From Komarekiella delphini-convector SJRDD-AB1 (lineage in GTDB: Bacteria > Cyanobacteriota > Cyanobacteriia > Cyanobacteriales > Nostocaceae), in assembly GCF_014831675.1 (NCBI RefSeq), contig NZ_VJXY01000042.1, positions 1 to 64,000 of the forward strand: a stretch of DNA of 64,000 bases. The letters run 5' to 3'. Positions 45,963 to 54,774 of this stretch are shown one piece after another. Position numbers and translations under genes: made by a program. Each line of letters begins with the position of its first letter. Position 1 is the stretch's first letter. The notes under the pieces are model-generated. The model was given only the letters and a program-made list of their open reading frames with translations, was not told where the DNA came from and searched no databases.

Positions 45963-46615
45963 GTTACCTCATAACTATGAATTAGCCTGGTAAGTACAAT
46001 ATGAGTATGTCAGACTCATTGAATTTACAGAATTGAGGCGATGTCTACGACGGGCTTCTCTACGAGAGGCTACGCCAACGCCTACGCATTTTTGGCAATG
46101 CAACCATTTAATATCTGTTGAGCAGCCTAGAGTTTGGATATCAACGCTGAGTGTTTGCGACTCTCAGGGATTGACGAGAGAGCTGATTTAAGAGTGAGTA
46201 TGGAAAGCGATCGCGCAGTTTGCAGCACGTCTCACCTGAGTGAGACAGATTGTAGCGAATAGAATAGGGTTTGCTGCTACTACCAGAATGAAATAGCTCT
46301 AAATTTTTATCGTTCAGTCTAAGAGACTTCTTGGGCTGATTTTTTGTGGCTTTTGGCTAGTTCAAAATCTATGGAGACATAACTGTTTTAATTTTGTTTT
46401 TCCTCAAGCTCATCTACTTCTACAATCGTTTAAAAAAATAGATTTTTACCATAAATAGCCGACTAGTTTTATCTAAATCTGTAACTTTTATGGTCTTTTA
46501 ACTCTGTTGAAATGTCTAGGCATCTTCAAGTCTTTTTAATAGGATGTAATCAGGAAGTAAATAAGATTATTTGATTCCTAATCACTAACACAATTGTATT
46601 GGAGACTAAACTCAA
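45963..46615. other. Leader region upstream of the precursor gene
   Basis: Contains a CTCTACGAGAGGCTACGCC dispersed repeat (46051-46075), a HIP1 site, a 42-codon TTG-started frame (46134-46262) without recognisable features, and a long AT-rich stretch (46300-46610) that should hold the promoter of the precursor gene. Confidence 0.4.
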
Positions 46616-46819
46616 ATGGCTGATATTAAGATTAATGACATTGAACCTGCTGGCGCTGAATTGTTCGCAGATTCGGAAGATTTACTGAATGAATTAAACG
46701 ACGATGAACTTAGTAATATACTTGGCGGTCTTGAAGCGGCGAGAGGTTTCGCTCTCAGTAGCCTTCTAAGTATTGCGTGCCATTGTAATCATGATGTGCA
46801 AGCAGTCTCTGAGGTATAA
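46616..46819 (+). CDS. RiPP precursor peptide with double-glycine leader and Ser/Cys core
   Basis: 67 residues; GGAG lies ten bases before the ATG. The acidic leader (1-38, ADSEDLLNELNDDELSNILGG) ends in Gly37-Gly38, the C39-peptidase cleavage type. The proposed core (39-67) has Ser48, Ser49, Ser52 and Ser65, Cys55 and Cys57, and no Thr. S52-x-x-C55 has normal lanthionine spacing, and Ser48 or Ser49 could pair with Cys57. The C-terminus is Val and no decarboxylase gene is nearby, so an AviCys end is not expected. It lies between two kinase/lyase pairs. That makes it the natural substrate, by inference. Confidence 0.82.
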   Translation: MADIKINDIEPAGAELFADSEDLLNELNDDELSNILGGLEAARGFALSSLLSIACHCNHDVQAVSEV

Positions 46820-46972
46820 TTGGTTTAGGATAGCTGAGTTAATATGGTTTGGTTAACGTTTTAATCTTTTAAAGATCCCTCCTTAAAAAGGCTTGCTCAT
46901 AACTTTCTTTTACCTCCTTTTTAAGCAGGGCTAACTCAAACTTGCAGTCAAATGATTTTTTCAATTATTTTT

Positions 46973-47003
46973 GTGGCTTTGGAGACAACTCCAAGCCACT
47001 TTT
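46973..47003 (+). terminator. Hairpin between precursor and second modification pair
   Basis: GTGGCTTTGGAG and CTCCAAGCCAC pair with one bulged T and a four-base loop, followed by TTTT. It could end most precursor transcripts and let a minority read on into the second kinase gene, a common way to make substrate in excess of enzyme. Confidence 0.55.
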
Positions 47004-47157
47004 ACCCTGGCTTGATTATCGTGACCAGCTCACTAAATGGATGAGAATCACACTTCGGTAAAATCATCAGCAGCGGTTTCAGGCTTTAAAAGGAAAAGTT
47101 AGCGTTCATACGGATATACCACATGAGTCCAATAAGAAAACTGAAAGGAGACTATCT

Positions 47158-48342
47158 GTGACCATTAGACTGAACTATCAAAACTTATTTAATTATTTAA
47201 TAGAGGCTGATATATGCCAACAAAGTGACCTAGAAGTTATTACAATTGATGATAAACATAGTAAAAACTTACACTGGACACTTAATGTAGCAGATGACAG
47301 CAAGCTAGTTGTTAAGCAAGAGTCTTATCACCAAATTCATAACTTTAGTAATGAAATTTATAATGAGCATGATATCTTCTCATTTATGCATTTATGTCCC
47401 AATTTAGTTTACGCTTCATCGTTGCTTCCAAAAATGGTTCATTTTGATGAGAGCAACTTGATTCTAATCTACAAACACTCTGCTGATTATATTAATTTAG
47501 ATAGTTATTACGATAATGCTAGAACTTTTCCAACGTCCATCGCTGAGGCAATTGGAACTAACTTAGCAAAACTGCATCTTGAAACTATGAATTCTCAAGA
47601 TTGCTACAATTTTATCACGAAGGTAAAAGAAGGTAAGTTTTGCTATCAGCTTCCCTATTCTAACTATCTTTTAGACCAGATTGATCCTGAGAGTTTACTT
47701 AAATTCCCAGCAGAGGGATTCAAGTTTATTGCTTTTTATCAACGCTTTGAAAACCTTAAAAAAGCAGTTACAGAGCTTGTAGTTCATCATCGCCACTGCT
47801 GCCTAACCCACAATAACCTTCTGTTAAATAAGATTCTGATATATAGACAGTGGGAGAGGCTATTATTGGCAACTGAGTGTTGTGATGAAAGCCTAATTAA
47901 GTTTATTGACTGGGAAAAGTGTAGCTGGGGCGACCCGGCTTGTGATTTAGGAACAGTGATTGCTGGCTATTTGCTGGTATGGCTCAACAGTATAACTGTA
48001 CATCCTGCCATTGAACTGAAGCAATCTCTACAGTTAGCTACAATCCCTTTGGAAGTAGTTCGCCCATCAACTATAGCTATAACCAAAGCTTACATCAAGA
48101 CTTACCCCAAAGTTTTAGAAGACCGTCCTGACTTTCTTAGGCGAGTTATTCAATTCGCTGGTCTTGCTTTAATTTCTGAAATTATGGGGAGAATTCAGTC
48201 TCATAAAGGCTTTGATAATCAAGGTATTTGTATGCTTCAAGTAGCAAAGAGCTTACTATGCCAACCAGACGAATCCTTTAGCTTTGTTCTTAATACAACA
48301 GAATTAGAACTCATTAACTCAAGACTACCCTCTATCAATTAG
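47158..48342 (+). CDS. APH-fold phosphotransferase paralogue, probable pseudokinase
   Basis: 394 residues, clearly homologous to the kinase at 43519 along its length (shared DRPDFLRRVIQFAGLALI and MLQVAKSLL blocks). GTG at 47158 has AAAGGAG seven bases upstream. The ATP lysine (KLVVKQES) and IDWEKCSWGDPACDLGT (D251) remain, but the catalytic loop reads THNNLLLNKILI: the catalytic Asp is N220 and the metal Asn is K225, at the same residue numbers as in copy 1. It therefore probably lacks phosphotransfer and may bind substrate or the active paralogue. It pairs with HopA1 copy 2, 16 bases downstream. Confidence 0.82.
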   Translation: MTIRLNYQNLFNYLIEADICQQSDLEVITIDDKHSKNLHWTLNVADDSKLVVKQESYHQIHNFSNEIYNEHDIFSFMHLCPNLVYASSLLPKMVHFDESNLILIYKHSADYINLDSYYDNARTFPTSIAEAIGTNLAKLHLETMNSQDCYNFITKVKEGKFCYQLPYSNYLLDQIDPESLLKFPAEGFKFIAFYQRFENLKKAVTELVVHHRHCCLTHNNLLLNKILIYRQWERLLLATECCDESLIKFIDWEKCSWGDPACDLGTVIAGYLLVWLNSITVHPAIELKQSLQLATIPLEVVRPSTIAITKAYIKTYPKVLEDRPDFLRRVIQFAGLALISEIMGRIQSHKGFDNQGICMLQVAKSLLCQPDESFSFVLNTTELELINSRLPSIN

Positions 48343-48358
48343 CATTAAGAGCAACTAT

Positions 48359-49426
48359 ATGCAGTTACTACAAATTTTGGTGGAAATTGCTAACAAGATT
48401 AGACTAGAATCTTCCAACTTTCGTATCAGTTATTCTGGCTTTCCTCCTCTAGAAATTCCTATTGGCACGGTAACACATCTGCAAAAAATGCCTCAAGATA
48501 TTCAAGACAAGTCTTTAAAGTTACTATTAACAAAGTTGATATATGAAATTCACTACGAAGGTTCACTTGTGGAAGAAGTAAGTCAAAGACTTCAGACAAA
48601 TGACCAAACTTTAAAGAAGATAGCTTCAACAGAAGTAGATTGGCAATTCTACGAACAGCTAGAAATAAATAATAATAGTAAAGGTTGTTTTCATCCAGAC
48701 TTTCACGTTCTGAGACAAGAAACTGATGGTAGTCTTGCTGTGGAATACGACAGAGTTACTCTTCACATTCAACGAAACCGCCATCTTAAGTTAGAAGATC
48801 AGTCAGCTACAGTTAATGATTCTGTCTCAGTATTAATGCCATCTAGCAATATCGAAAGGGATTTATATACAGTAATTGGAGAGGACGAACCTGATGCTAC
48901 CACTTGGAAAGATCCTTCCAACCAAGTAGTGTTTACTTACTTCAACTTTGCTCCAGAAGCGGCAATTATAGCTATGAAGCATATAACAACAATATTGAAT
49001 AAAATAAAAGTACCTTTCGTTTTTAAAACATTACATAATCCTTTAAATTACAAACGTTATGATTCAGGATTTATCCAATTTCATCGGAGTAATTACGAAG
49101 TAATTCGTCAAGTTTTACAAATTATTTATTCAGAAACAAAATCCCACTTTCAGGAGGATGTTCCCATATTTACTAAGGTACTTGCGCCTGGAATTGGATT
49201 AGCCGAACATCCTCATCCTAAATTACTGTCTAAATACTCGGAAACTTTCGGATGGAACCGCTGCCAAATTGTTGCCAATGCTTTACTAGAAGCTCATAAG
49301 AATGGTAATGAATCACAAGAAGCTCGGATGAAATATATACTCAAACATTTCGACTACTTTAAGATTGACCTAGAGCGTCCATATCTCAATCCTGACTCTG
49401 AAGACATCTACACACCGTTAAACTAA
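48359..49426 (+). CDS. HopA1-family protein, class V lanthipeptide lyase-like (copy 2)
   Basis: 355 residues, homologous to copy 1: GSLAVEYDRVTLHIQRNRHL, FTYFNFAPEAAIIAMKHI, FKTLHNPLNYKRYDSG, LAPGIGLAEHP and FGWNRCQIVANALLEA all line up. The Lys, Tyr and Arg-rich KRYDSG block that both share is a candidate active-site region. Unlike its kinase partner it shows no obvious loss of conserved residues. Its stop is only 22 bases from the convergent foldase stop. It may act on intermediates made by the first kinase, or on a different site. Confidence 0.8.
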   Translation: MQLLQILVEIANKIRLESSNFRISYSGFPPLEIPIGTVTHLQKMPQDIQDKSLKLLLTKLIYEIHYEGSLVEEVSQRLQTNDQTLKKIASTEVDWQFYEQLEINNNSKGCFHPDFHVLRQETDGSLAVEYDRVTLHIQRNRHLKLEDQSATVNDSVSVLMPSSNIERDLYTVIGEDEPDATTWKDPSNQVVFTYFNFAPEAAIIAMKHITTILNKIKVPFVFKTLHNPLNYKRYDSGFIQFHRSNYEVIRQVLQIIYSETKSHFQEDVPIFTKVLAPGIGLAEHPHPKLLSKYSETFGWNRCQIVANALLEAHKNGNESQEARMKYILKHFDYFKIDLERPYLNPDSEDIYTPLN

Positions 49427-49448
49427 GCCAACAGAGTAGGACTTAAGG

Positions 49449-50216
49449 TTAGGATTCGGAATTAGAGCTTAAACAATAAGAGTCTAACTGCTTAACAACA
49501 TCAACTTGAGCAATTTGTTGCTTTAGCCATTCAGAAAACAAATTTGAAGCAATTTTTTGGTATAGGGCATTATCTAATTCCGGTTGAATAATCTCCTCCA
49601 CCAAAATCAGGTGTATTCCCTTAGAAGTAACAATCGGTTTGAGATGCTGCGGCGGTTTAGCTGCAAAAACAGCAGCAGAAATCTCTGGCTTCAAATCTTG
49701 ACGATACACTATCCCCCGATACCCACCTTTTCGACGTAACTCTATATCCTGGATGTATTTGTGAGCAACATCATAGAAACTCAACTCACCCTCCTGGATG
49801 GCATAGAAAAGCTCTATCGCTAAATCTTCGTCATCTAAGATAACCTCATATAACACTACACGGGCATAGTCTAGTTGATGTTGAAAGAAATAGGGTTTAA
49901 CTTTATCTGCAAATAGATGCCGAAATAATTTATTACTAATTAAGTTGCTGTAATTCAGTTTTTCAAAATCATCTAGAGACAGACCTTGTTTTTCTAGCCA
50001 CGCCCAAGTATCATCAGCACTTTGAAGTTGATTCACTAATCGCAATTGATCTGCTGCTTTCTGAATTTCCTCAGTCTCTACTTTGATACCCGCCTTATCT
50101 GCGGCGTTTTCTACAACCTTGCGGGTGACAATCTCTTCAATTATCTCAGGAATTTTGCCAGATATCTTGACTTGCTCAAGAATGTCTTCGTTGGTAATCG
50201 TGATAGTTTGAGACAT
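49449..50216 (-). CDS. Parvulin/SurA-like peptidylprolyl isomerase (foldase)
   Basis: 255 residues from ATG at 50216. The N-terminal helical part (ITNEDILEQVKISGKIPEII, residues about 5-120) is SurA-N/foldase-like. The parvulin domain (about 120-220) carries ARVVLYEVILDDEDLAIELF, YIQDIELRRKGGYRG, PEISAAVFAAKPPQHLKPIV and KGIHLILVEEI. There is no signal peptide, so it acts in the cytoplasm or is exported with its client. Such genes often sit beside HlyD and C39 transporters in cyanobacterial RiPP clusters. Here it is the distal gene of the export operon. Confidence 0.85.
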   Translation of the reverse strand: MSQTITITNEDILEQVKISGKIPEIIEEIVTRKVVENAADKAGIKVETEEIQKAADQLRLVNQLQSADDTWAWLEKQGLSLDDFEKLNYSNLISNKLFRHLFADKVKPYFFQHQLDYARVVLYEVILDDEDLAIELFYAIQEGELSFYDVAHKYIQDIELRRKGGYRGIVYRQDLKPEISAAVFAAKPPQHLKPIVTSKGIHLILVEEIIQPELDNALYQKIASNLFSEWLKQQIAQVDVVKQLDSYCLSSNSES

Positions 50217-50366
50217 GATGTTTCTTCTAAGTAGATAGACGAAATAAAACGTGAAATGCTGACCTTTCTCCAACCCCTCTCTTAATAAGAAAGGGGCTTT
50301 TTTCTTCCCCTTCACTAGGAAACAAGGGGGGGTTAGGTTTATAAATGCATAAGTACTGTGAAATAC

Positions 50367-51890
50367 CTACAATTTCACCCCACCCTGCTGCAACTGCTTA
50401 AATGGATCAAGTAGAAAATCAATAATCCGGCGCTGGCGGACAATTACCTCAGCTGTCGCCGTATCCCCAGGACGCAAGGCAATACACTTATTTGCCGAGG
50501 GAATACAATTTTGTTTTAGGGCAATTTCCAAGTCATAAGCTGCCATCTTTCCATTAGGTGTTTCCACGTCTACGGTAGTAGGAGAAATCTCTAACAATTC
50601 TCCTTCCATCACGCCATAATCCTGAAACGGATAAGCATCAAACTTTACCTTAACTGGCAATCCTTTTCGTAAAGAACCACTCTCAGTTGTCGCCATTTGC
50701 GCCCGAATTATTAAAGGCGAACCTTGGGGTGCAATCTCCGCAATCATTGCCCCAGGCTGTACTACAGACCCAGCCCGTTGTATTGGTAACTGAAACACTC
50801 TACCATTCACGGTGGCTCTTAACTCTCGTTGTCCTAACTGAAATTTTAATGAGACAATCTGACTCTTACTTTGAGCAATTTCTGCCTGAAGCGTAGTAAT
50901 TTCTGTCTCCAAATTCTTCTGTTGTTCGTCGATTTTTAACACAGCTAGCTTACTGGAACGAGTCAAAGTCTGATAACTCCTTTCCTGTTCTTCCAATCGT
51001 AATTGTGCCTGCTCAATATCTGCATTTGCTTGCCGAATAGTCCGCTCATAACTACTTTGTTGTTCTATCAAACGTAGTTTAGCCTGCTGAATATCGGACT
51101 GATTTTGTTCGTATAACTGTTGCTTGTCTTTAGCTATATCTTGCTTCTCCACAACATTAATTTCTGGAACAACCCCTGACTGCCAAAGACTGCGATAGCG
51201 TTCAACTTCTCGCTCGGTACTCGTCAAACTACTGTTTACTAATTTATTAGCTGTTTGACTGTGCTCAAGAGTTTGCCGTGCCTGATTGACTTGAGCTAAT
51301 TTTTCATCTTTTTGTAAGTCATAGGAATTCCTAAGAGCGTTCATATTCTGTCGCGCTTGATCAATTTGAGCCTGCTTTTCTAACTGTTGAGATTGATTTT
51401 GTTGCTGTTGCGTTGTCAAAGATACAACTAACTGACTTTTAGATGAATTTAACTGAGAAAGTCGATTTAATTGTCCCTCCAATTTATCCAGTGCCTGCCG
51501 CATTTCCGTTTTAACTAATTCTGATTCCAACACCAATAAAGTCTGCCCAGCTTTAACTGAATCACCTTCCTTTACGCGAATTTCGGCAACAGTACCCGCC
51601 ACAGCAGCATCCAGCCTAACTGTCTTTCCCTTTGGCTCAAGTCGCCCTCTTGCCGTACCCGTCTCATCCACCTTAGATAGCATCGCCCAAGGTAAAATGA
51701 TCGAGACAAACACCACCAAAAAATACAGTAATCCCCTTGTCCAAACCTGGGGCAAACTATCAAGTAAATCCTTGGTTGCGTAAGCCCAATCATCAATTGA
51801 GCTAGCTGGTGTTTGCTCTTTTAAAATTTCTTCGCACTGTTCTACCTCATGGATTTGGGTTTGAACCCTTCCATTCAACGTGTTTGGCAT
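50367..51890 (-). CDS. HlyD-family periplasmic adaptor of the exporter
   Basis: 507 residues from ATG at 51890, with AGGA upstream. A short cytoplasmic N-terminus precedes one membrane helix (about 50-70, GLLYFLVVFVSIILPWAML). A biotinyl-lipoyl-like motif (VAGTVAEIRVKEGDSVKAGQ, LLVLES) and a very long Gln-rich coiled coil (about 130-350) follow. The second lipoyl half (LRATVNGRVFQLPIQRAG, VVQPGAMIAEIAP) and the beta-barrel/MP domain close the protein. It links the inner-membrane ABC exporter to an outer-membrane TolC-type channel. Confidence 0.92.
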   Translation of the reverse strand: MPNTLNGRVQTQIHEVEQCEEILKEQTPASSIDDWAYATKDLLDSLPQVWTRGLLYFLVVFVSIILPWAMLSKVDETGTARGRLEPKGKTVRLDAAVAGTVAEIRVKEGDSVKAGQTLLVLESELVKTEMRQALDKLEGQLNRLSQLNSSKSQLVVSLTTQQQQNQSQQLEKQAQIDQARQNMNALRNSYDLQKDEKLAQVNQARQTLEHSQTANKLVNSSLTSTEREVERYRSLWQSGVVPEINVVEKQDIAKDKQQLYEQNQSDIQQAKLRLIEQQSSYERTIRQANADIEQAQLRLEEQERSYQTLTRSSKLAVLKIDEQQKNLETEITTLQAEIAQSKSQIVSLKFQLGQRELRATVNGRVFQLPIQRAGSVVQPGAMIAEIAPQGSPLIIRAQMATTESGSLRKGLPVKVKFDAYPFQDYGVMEGELLEISPTTVDVETPNGKMAAYDLEIALKQNCIPSANKCIALRPGDTATAEVIVRQRRIIDFLLDPFKQLQQGGVKL

Positions 51891-51908
51891 GATTTTTCCT
51901 GATATCAA

Positions 51909-52047
51909 TTTGGGATTTTGGGAGTGGGGACATCGGAGATCCCCCCAACCCCCCTTAAAAAGGGGGGCTTTCTCTCCTATTTACCCCCTTGTTAAGGGGG
52001 TCGCCGCAGCCGGGGGGATCAAGTCTTATCCGAACTGTCTTCTTCTT
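51909..52047. repeat. Palindromic CCCCCTTAAAAAGGGGG repeats between exporter genes
   Basis: Two inverted repeats (CCCCCCTTAAAAAGGGGGG and CCCCCTTGTTAAGGGGG) form stable hairpins in the gap between the C39 ABC gene and hlyD. The same element type occurs near 25150. They may reduce read-through inside the operon. Confidence 0.6.
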
Positions 52048-54774
52048 TCACCCTGCAACATCCATCTGCTGATGATTGAGATAAAAATAATGTCCCCGCT
52101 TCGCCATCAACTCTTGGTGAGTCCCACTCTCAATCAACACGCCGCGATCTAGCACTAAAATCAAATCTGCATTCCGCACAGTTGAAAGACGATGGGCGAT
52201 TACTAAAGTGGTTCTGTCTTTGAGAATTGTGTTTAAATTCGTCTGAATAATCCTTTCTGACTCAGCATCTAGATGGGAAGTCGCTTCATCCAAAACCAGT
52301 AGCTTAGGATTGCCTAATAACGCCTTTGCGATCGCAATTCTTTGTCGCTGTCCTCCAGATAACATCCCACCTCCTTCACCAATCTGGGTTTCATAACCCA
52401 TAGGTAACTTTTTAATAAACTCATCAGCACCCGCCAATCGCGCCGCCTCAATAATCTCTGCTAAAGTTGCCCCAGGATGTGCCAAGCTAATATTTTCCCG
52501 AATCGTTCCGCCAAACAAAAAGGTATCTTGATCGACTACCCCAATCTGCTCGCGTAGAGAACGCAATGAAATACTGGTAATATCCTGTCCATCAATCAAG
52601 ACTTTGCCATCTGTGGGGGGATATAACCCTAAAACCAGCTTAGAAATCGTGGTTTTCCCTGAACCACTTCGTCCCACTAGAGCTACCATTTGACCACTCT
52701 GTACTTCAAAACTGAGATTTTCTAAAACATTGATATCGCTTTCGGGATGATAGCGAAATGTCACATTGTCAAAGCGAATGTTACCTTGAATGGGTGGTAA
52801 AGATTGCCGTACTTGGTGCTGCAAATCCTCTTCTGGTTCCGCATCCAACACATCATTAATGCGTTCCACGGCAATCACAACTTCTTGCAATTGATTCCAC
52901 AAAACTGTTAATCGTTGGAAGGGTCTAATAATATTTCCTAGCAACATATTAAATGCCACCAATTGCCCAATGGTTAACTCGTTGTGAATCACTTGGTATG
53001 CCCCAAACCACAGTAATACGGTAGTTATCACTGCTTCAATTGTGTTGCTGAATATTTGCAGGCGATTGCTAATAATTTGCCCGGAAAAGTTAGTTTTTAC
53101 TTCCTTACTTAATAACTCTTCCCAATGCCAACGCACTGTCTGTTCCACTGCGGTGGATTTAACCGTTCGCACACCAGAAAGGGCTTCAATTAGATAGCTA
53201 CTTTCATTAGCAACAGCATTAAATATTTCCCTAGAAATCTTTTGTAAAAAAGGTGTAGCAATCAATGCCAGTAGGAAAAAAGGCGGTACAATCACTAACA
53301 CCAACAACGCCATTTTCCAACTGTACCAAAACATTAATCCTAAATAGATAAAGACAGTGACTAAATCCAGGAGGATGGACAACGCCTCACCGGAAAGGAA
53401 GCGTTGAATTTTGCGGTTTTCCTGTACACGAGAGATAATATCCCCCACATAACGCGACTCAAAGTAACTCAACGGTAGCCGCAGGGTATGGCGAATAAAT
53501 CCGACAATCAGCGCTAAATCGAGCTTATTCGCCGTGTGGTCTAACAGATATTGCCGCAACCCTGTCATCGCCACCCGGAATAAACTAAAAATTAGTAACC
53601 CTAACCCCACCGCTGTTAAGGTTAGTTCAGAACGCTGCACCACTACACGGTCTAAAATTAACTGAGTAAATAGAGGGGTAACAAGTCCAAATATCTGGAT
53701 AAACACCGAAGCAATTAATACCTCTAGCATCACTAAAGAGTGAGGCTTCATCAACTCAAAGAATTGCCAAAAAGGAGTAGAAGTCTCTTTGGTATCCTTT
53801 AGCATGGCTGTTGGTTGCAGCAGCAATGTGTAACCAGTCCAGTTAGCTTTAAATCCGGCGTGGCTGACGCTGCGTTGCCCGATCGCAGGGTCGGCTATAA
53901 TGACGTGTTTGCGAGTAATTTCGTAGACGACGATGTAATGCTTGCCTTCCCAGTGGGCGATCGCAGGCAATTTTTGCTTTGCCAATTGGTCAAGACTCGC
54001 TTTCACAGGTCGCGTAGTAAACCCAATACTTTCCGCCGCCGCTGATAATCCCCGCAGCGACGAGCCATTGCGGTCAACATTGGCGATATCCCGCAGGCGA
54101 TTTACACTAAAGTTTTTCCCCCAATAACGAGACACCATCACTAAACAAGCTGCACCACAATCCGATCCACTCTGTTGGGCAAAAAACGGATAGCGCCGCA
54201 TCACACGCTGTAATAAATGCCCCACTCGCTGTGTGGAGTTGGGAAAATAGGCTTTGCTAATCTTTTTCTGGCGTCGCTCTACTGCTGGGGTTGACAAAAT
54301 GTTTGTTTCATGCGGCAGTTTTGAGTCAGATGGCAGTAGTGGCGGGTTATGTGAGTCTTCTTGGGGATTGCGAGATAGCGCCTTAGCCCACAAATGCTCA
54401 CGAATTTGGGGATATTTAGCCATTAATGGCCAAAGCACTTCACCAGGAACAAAGCATAGTTGCAAATTTACTGAAGCTCTTGCAGCATAGGGTCTGAAGT
54501 CAACTTCGTTAAACAAGGTAAATTCCCCAAAAGATTCTCCCGCCTCTAAGGTGGTGATTAACTCATCGGTACTATCTAGCAGCCTGACTTTACCAGCGAT
54601 CGCAATACATACGCCTGGTTGAACATCAGTTCCTTGCCAGAATTTGCCGACTTTTGGGTTAATAAATTTAACTTGTTTAAGACAATGTTGAAATTCCTCT
54701 GTCGAAAGAGAATGTCCCAGAGTATTGTTTAACTGTTGCAGAGAAAGCAATGGAGCGGATATATCTTGCGCCAT
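52048..54774 (-). CDS. cNMP-binding / C39 peptidase / ABC exporter (PCAT type)
   Basis: 908 residues. Residues 1-135 form a cyclic-nucleotide-binding fold (AIAGKVRLLDST, AGESFGEFTLF, YAARASVNLQLCFVP). The C39 peptidase (about 195-320) has Cys206 in QQSGSDCGAAC, His279 in HWEGKHYIVVYE and Asp295 in VIIADPA, all intact. Six membrane helices follow, then an ATPase with Walker A GRSGSGKTTISK, signature LSGGQRQRIAIAKALL and Walker B LLVLDEATSHLD. It cleaves double-glycine leaders and exports the core. The precursor at 46616 is the evident local substrate. Confidence 0.94.
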   Translation of the reverse strand: MAQDISAPLLSLQQLNNTLGHSLSTEEFQHCLKQVKFINPKVGKFWQGTDVQPGVCIAIAGKVRLLDSTDELITTLEAGESFGEFTLFNEVDFRPYAARASVNLQLCFVPGEVLWPLMAKYPQIREHLWAKALSRNPQEDSHNPPLLPSDSKLPHETNILSTPAVERRQKKISKAYFPNSTQRVGHLLQRVMRRYPFFAQQSGSDCGAACLVMVSRYWGKNFSVNRLRDIANVDRNGSSLRGLSAAAESIGFTTRPVKASLDQLAKQKLPAIAHWEGKHYIVVYEITRKHVIIADPAIGQRSVSHAGFKANWTGYTLLLQPTAMLKDTKETSTPFWQFFELMKPHSLVMLEVLIASVFIQIFGLVTPLFTQLILDRVVVQRSELTLTAVGLGLLIFSLFRVAMTGLRQYLLDHTANKLDLALIVGFIRHTLRLPLSYFESRYVGDIISRVQENRKIQRFLSGEALSILLDLVTVFIYLGLMFWYSWKMALLVLVIVPPFFLLALIATPFLQKISREIFNAVANESSYLIEALSGVRTVKSTAVEQTVRWHWEELLSKEVKTNFSGQIISNRLQIFSNTIEAVITTVLLWFGAYQVIHNELTIGQLVAFNMLLGNIIRPFQRLTVLWNQLQEVVIAVERINDVLDAEPEEDLQHQVRQSLPPIQGNIRFDNVTFRYHPESDINVLENLSFEVQSGQMVALVGRSGSGKTTISKLVLGLYPPTDGKVLIDGQDITSISLRSLREQIGVVDQDTFLFGGTIRENISLAHPGATLAEIIEAARLAGADEFIKKLPMGYETQIGEGGGMLSGGQRQRIAIAKALLGNPKLLVLDEATSHLDAESERIIQTNLNTILKDRTTLVIAHRLSTVRNADLILVLDRGVLIESGTHQELMAKRGHYFYLNHQQMDVAG

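Noticed and set aside
46134..46262. A 42-codon TTG-started frame with Ser, Thr and Cys as a second precursor peptide
   Set aside because: No double-glycine or other leader motif and no ribosome site; it overlaps HIP1-type repeat sequence. The 46616 ORF has all expected features and this one has none.
54744..54774. A later start for the C39 exporter to avoid the overlap with the HTH gene
   Set aside because: The N-terminal residues fit the cNMP-binding region directly; the uncertain end is that of the HTH gene.
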